64,000 bases of DNA from Picocystis sp. L7 (taxonomy: Eukaryota; Chlorophyta; Picocystophyceae; Picocystales; Picocystaceae), in the NCBI GenBank assembly GCA_020975725.1, contig QXJR01000009.1, forward strand, positions 310,001 through 374,000, written 5' to 3'. Shown in pieces: positions 61,333 to 64,000 of the stretch; within the stretch, counting starts at the first letter, position 1, and each line of letters starts with the position of its first letter. The position numbers and the translations under genes were made by a program. The notes beneath the pieces were generated by a model. That model was not told where the DNA came from. It searched no databases and saw only the letters and a list, made by a program, of their open reading frames with translations.

Positions 61333-61613
61333 GTTTGAGAAGGGGGGAGGATCGCTGGAAAGGGAGTTTCTTCTCGAAAGGGAAGGGGTGAAATCCGGCG
61401 GTGGTGAGCACAACGATGCGAAGAGCATGGAAGTGGAGTGCGATTCGTCTTCGCACGTGGTGACGAACGAAGGAAAGGAAGGAGAGACGAGACCATACGG
61501 AAGGCTGGAAAGAAAGAGGATCGACATATCGAAACACCACGACGGAAAGCAAGGACGAGACGGAGTGGGAGGACGACACAACGCCAAACAGAGTGGGATA
61601 GCGTAGAAGGAAC
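61333..61613. promoter_or_regulatory. GPHR-side promoter
   Basis: Remaining 280 bp of the shared region; TCGAAAGGG at 61374-61382, then purine-rich sequence (GGAAAGGAAGGAGAGACG) up to the GPHR start. No gene seen. Confidence 0.4.
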
Positions 61614-63011
61614 ATGCAAGCAGCAATGCTCTGCGCGGCCTCTGCCGCGTCCTTGGTCGTGATAGGAAGCACCTTCCTGCGCAAGGTGGTTTGTGGAGGT
61701 CGAGAGGTGCCGGATGCAACCTTTCGAGCCGTGTTCTCCTGCGCCTTTGCCGTCTCTGCAAATCTTCTGGTGCTGCTGTTGGTCGAAGCGACGGAAATCG
61801 GAGATGCTGCAGGAAGGAAAGCGTGTTGGAAAGCCAATGCATGGACCTTGTGCTTGGTCCTGACCGTCATCCTACCCGTCTACCACGCGCACAGGACTGC
61901 CACAAGCTTCGGCATGGCCAACAAACGAGCCTGGATCCTGGCCAGTGGATGCGAAGGGGTCTTCCTGTGGTTGCTCTGGAAGATGGGAAAGAATCGAGAA
62001 ACGCAAGAGTTCGCAGCAAGTGCCGGCTTGTCGCTCGCACCCTTCCTGGCCCGACTGGGAGCATTGGGAGCCACACTCATGGCCGTCCTCTCGGGATACG
62101 GAGCGGTGATGATGCCCTTTCGTTACCTCGACGCCTTCGTGCGTCCAGTCACCGAAGGAGATGTGGAGAATCTCGAATGGAGAATTCGACAGACAGGCCA
62201 AGTGCTTGGGCCGAAGAAAGACAAGCTAGAACGGCTCATGGTGGAAACGACCAGAAACGAACTGGTGACCCAAAAGCGAGGACTGTTTGGAAGGATCCTT
62301 TCCAACATAGGGGAGAGAAATAGACAACAGGAAAAAATCAACTTGCTGAAAATGGAAATTGATGCCTTGGAAGAAGTATGCAGACACCTGAGCAACGAAC
62401 TGAGGGAAGCAGTGGACATGAACAAGAGGCATGCGCGCGTGGGGACGATGATGGGATTGGCTTTCAATTTATTCGGGTATGCCACCTCTGGGTATTGTGT
62501 CTGGCGCTTGTTCCGTGCCATCTTGAATTTGATCACGAGGTCGAGTGGCTCTAACTCAGATCCGGTGGGACAAGCTGCAGCACTGACACTCAAGTTGTTG
62601 CGCATACCGGTAGATGCAACTACCTTCTCCCAATACCTGACGCTGGCATTCATTGCCTTTGTGTCAGCAAATTCTATGAGGGCATTCCTGAGAGACATCC
62701 TAAAATTGATGTCCTTAGCTAGCAGCGGTGCTTCTGCAAGTGCATTGGCACTTTTCTTTGCTGAGTTTATGGGGTTATACTGCCTTTCGTTCATACTATT
62801 GGTTCAGCAGCGGCTCCCACCTCGCCTGAGAGAGCAGATCGCAGAAGTTTTTGGAGAGGAGCTAGAATTCACCTTTTTTGCCAAGTGGTTTGACACGATT
62901 TTCATTGCCAGTGCTCTGTTCACCATGTTGATGGTATTTACACATCGGAAAGTAACAGTGCAGGAATCGTATCTTGAAGAAGGGATGCTGCCCAAAGCAT
63001 CACCGGACTAG
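61614..63011 (+). CDS. GPHR/GTG/COLD1-type membrane protein
   Basis: Golgi pH regulator/GPR89 family, in plants called GTG1/2 or COLD1, 465 residues. Nine or so predicted transmembrane helices: two near the N-terminus, VLSGYGAVMMPFRYL in the middle, then a cytosolic coiled coil (ENLEWRIRQTGQVLGPKKDKLERLM, QQEKINLLKMEIDALEEVC), and further helices with YATSGYCVWRLFRAI, LTLAFIAFVSANSMRAF and LYCLSFILLVQQRLP. These blocks are the family signature. Family reports include anion-channel activity in endomembranes and G-protein coupling; the role here is inference. ATG 61614. Ends 217 bp from ATR. Confidence 0.92.
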   Translation: MQAAMLCAASAASLVVIGSTFLRKVVCGGREVPDATFRAVFSCAFAVSANLLVLLLVEATEIGDAAGRKACWKANAWTLCLVLTVILPVYHAHRTATSFGMANKRAWILASGCEGVFLWLLWKMGKNRETQEFAASAGLSLAPFLARLGALGATLMAVLSGYGAVMMPFRYLDAFVRPVTEGDVENLEWRIRQTGQVLGPKKDKLERLMVETTRNELVTQKRGLFGRILSNIGERNRQQEKINLLKMEIDALEEVCRHLSNELREAVDMNKRHARVGTMMGLAFNLFGYATSGYCVWRLFRAILNLITRSSGSNSDPVGQAAALTLKLLRIPVDATTFSQYLTLAFIAFVSANSMRAFLRDILKLMSLASSGASASALALFFAEFMGLYCLSFILLVQQRLPPRLREQIAEVFGEELEFTFFAKWFDTIFIASALFTMLMVFTHRKVTVQESYLEEGMLPKASPD

Positions 63012-63228
63012 CACTTGCAGGCACTGATGATAAATGGAACGCAGTGGTGGCACCATCTCAGAGATGCATCTGTTACGTCCGCGTCTTGCGTGACCGAAAT
63101 GTTGGACCCACGTCCTTTGATACCGGCACCACACAGCTCCCGTTGGCTGTCCCATTCCCGCCCTTGCCGTTCGCACGTCAAGAGAGGCAAGAAAGGAAAG
63201 CAAGTGTCCGTTTCGTACGGAAACTCAA

Positions 63229-64000
63229 TTAGAACCAAGGCATCCACCATATGTACATTTTTCCGAGGTTGTCCTTGCTGGTTGCTTCAGTGATGAGGCT
63301 GTGCACTTGCCCTTCCACAGATAGTGGCAATGATGGTGTGGAACGTACCCCCACCAAGACTCCATCAAGTCTCCCTTGAATTGTTGAAAGGGCTTTCCGA
63401 GCAAGTGCATTGTCGGCTTGGTCTGGACTGGTGGTGTGCCTTGTGTGCTTCGTCCACTCTACAAGCGGATCGTGGACAAAAGTCTCCAGTATACTCATAA
63501 GTGTGTTGCGATGTACCCGCAGCACATTGAGTGCAATTTCACACATTCTCGTAAACGATCCTTCTACTCCAGATATCCCAAACCCATCCACAACGTTCTG
63601 CGTGAGTCGAAAAGGAACCACCTCAGGCTTTTCTAACGCAAGCCCTTTGTCAAAGAGACAACTGAAGTCAACATGCACACAGTCCCCATTGGAGGAATCA
63701 ATGAGAATGTTCTCCCCATGCCGATCTCCAAGGCCTACCACATGCCCCACCATTGACCATACTGCTGCGGTGCGGGTGAAATTATTCCGGGCGTTGTACC
63801 AAACCGAGGGTTCAGGGAACATCCGCAGCAGCCACACGTGGAGGCGAGGGGGAAACATTTCAAGCACAGTGTTCAAGAGATCTGAGGGCGAGCCACCCTG
63901 TGCACTATCGTATATCTTCTTTATCTGCGGATTGGTTCGCCTGCGGTCAAAGAGCCCTTCCCTGGTGTACACGTCTTGACACACATGCCGTAGACCAGTG
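63229..64000 (-). CDS. ATR: ATR checkpoint kinase, C-terminal part (5' end outside window)
   Basis: C-terminal 257 residues of the PIKK that senses single-stranded DNA and replication stress. The frame is open to the window edge. Catalytic loop VVGLGDRHGENILID, metal-binding VDFSCLFDKG, and PFRLTQNVVDGFG are as in ATR/Mec1 rather than ATM or TOR. The PIKK regulatory stretch PLVEWTKHTRH follows, and the FATC domain (EGQVHSLITEATSKDNLGKMYIWWMPWF) ends the protein. Stop at 63229. Together with PrimPol at 41.8 kb it gives two replication-stress genes in the window. Confidence 0.95.
   Translation of the reverse strand, partial: TGLRHVCQDVYTREGLFDRRRTNPQIKKIYDSAQGGSPSDLLNTVLEMFPPRLHVWLLRMFPEPSVWYNARNNFTRTAAVWSMVGHVVGLGDRHGENILIDSSNGDCVHVDFSCLFDKGLALEKPEVVPFRLTQNVVDGFGISGVEGSFTRMCEIALNVLRVHRNTLMSILETFVHDPLVEWTKHTRHTTSPDQADNALARKALSTIQGRLDGVLVGVRSTPSLPLSVEGQVHSLITEATSKDNLGKMYIWWMPWF

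Overview
The window is a gene-dense stretch of a eukaryotic nuclear genome, most likely a small-genome green alga (Chlorophyta, prasinophyte-like). I could not name the species. Plastid genes point to the green lineage: a PsbP-like lumen protein, Deg1 protease, Tic110, plant-type threonine synthase and aspartate carbamoyltransferase, and above all a nuclear-encoded plastid ribosomal protein S5 with a simple transit peptide (red and glaucophyte plastids keep rps5 themselves). A KAPP-type phosphatase, a BIM-like bHLH factor, a C2-GRAM-VASt protein and a GPHR/GTG receptor fit the same lineage. Spliceosomal introns, a U5 snRNA and tri-snRNP, exocyst-free core eukaryotic machinery exclude a prokaryote. 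I saw no transposon, virus-like element, CRISPR array or convincing tRNA.

Layout: about 42 protein genes plus one snRNA in 64 kb, roughly one gene per 1.5 kb, on both strands and usually alternating. Tail-to-tail neighbours are 20-220 bp apart or overlap; head-to-head neighbours share 230-700 bp GC-rich promoters. 0-7 kb: MAP kinase end, PsbP-like, Deg1, Ctr copper transporter, threonine synthase, PTRHD1. 7-20 kb: proteasome RPN2, bHLH, AK6, TAF5, BAF60/SWIB, ELYS/HOS1-like nucleoporin. 20-34 kb: SUN protein, acireductone dioxygenase, RPA34-like, POP1, aspartate carbamoyltransferase, epimerase, AP-2 sigma, secreted hydrolase, KAPP-like phosphatase. 34-46 kb: Tic110, POP4/Rpp29, U5 snRNA, Bud32, CPSF73, PrimPol, SPPL protease. 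46-64 kb: torsin-like AAA+, adenylosuccinate synthase, cyclophilin H, an orphan membrane protein, ribosomal S5 and L9, V-ATPase G, RPL3, EMC3, C2-GRAM-VASt, DnaJ, tyrosyl-tRNA synthetase, GPHR and the ATR kinase end.

Introns: I resolved 18 by matching reading phase with splice signals. They are short (about 55-360 bp), mostly within the first 60 codons, with donors such as GTGCGT, GTGAG or GTACGT and branch sites close to CTGAC. Several first exons are tiny (7-53 codons), so the true N-termini and targeting peptides are only recovered by splicing. The V-ATPase G gene is split into four exons too small to appear as a long open frame.

Functional themes: plastid import and protein quality control (Tic110, Deg1, S5), RNA processing (POP1, POP4, U5, cyclophilin H, CPSF73), nuclear envelope (SUN, ELYS/HOS1-like, torsin) and genome maintenance (PrimPol, ATR). 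These are probably ordinary housekeeping genes thrown together, but some divergent pairs (S5/L9, SUN/ELYS-like) could be co-regulated. The least explained material is in the intergenic DNA: a recurrent CCCTTTCGA motif in shared promoters, a 42-bp minisatellite, a 99-bp compound repeat and CT/CA tracts.
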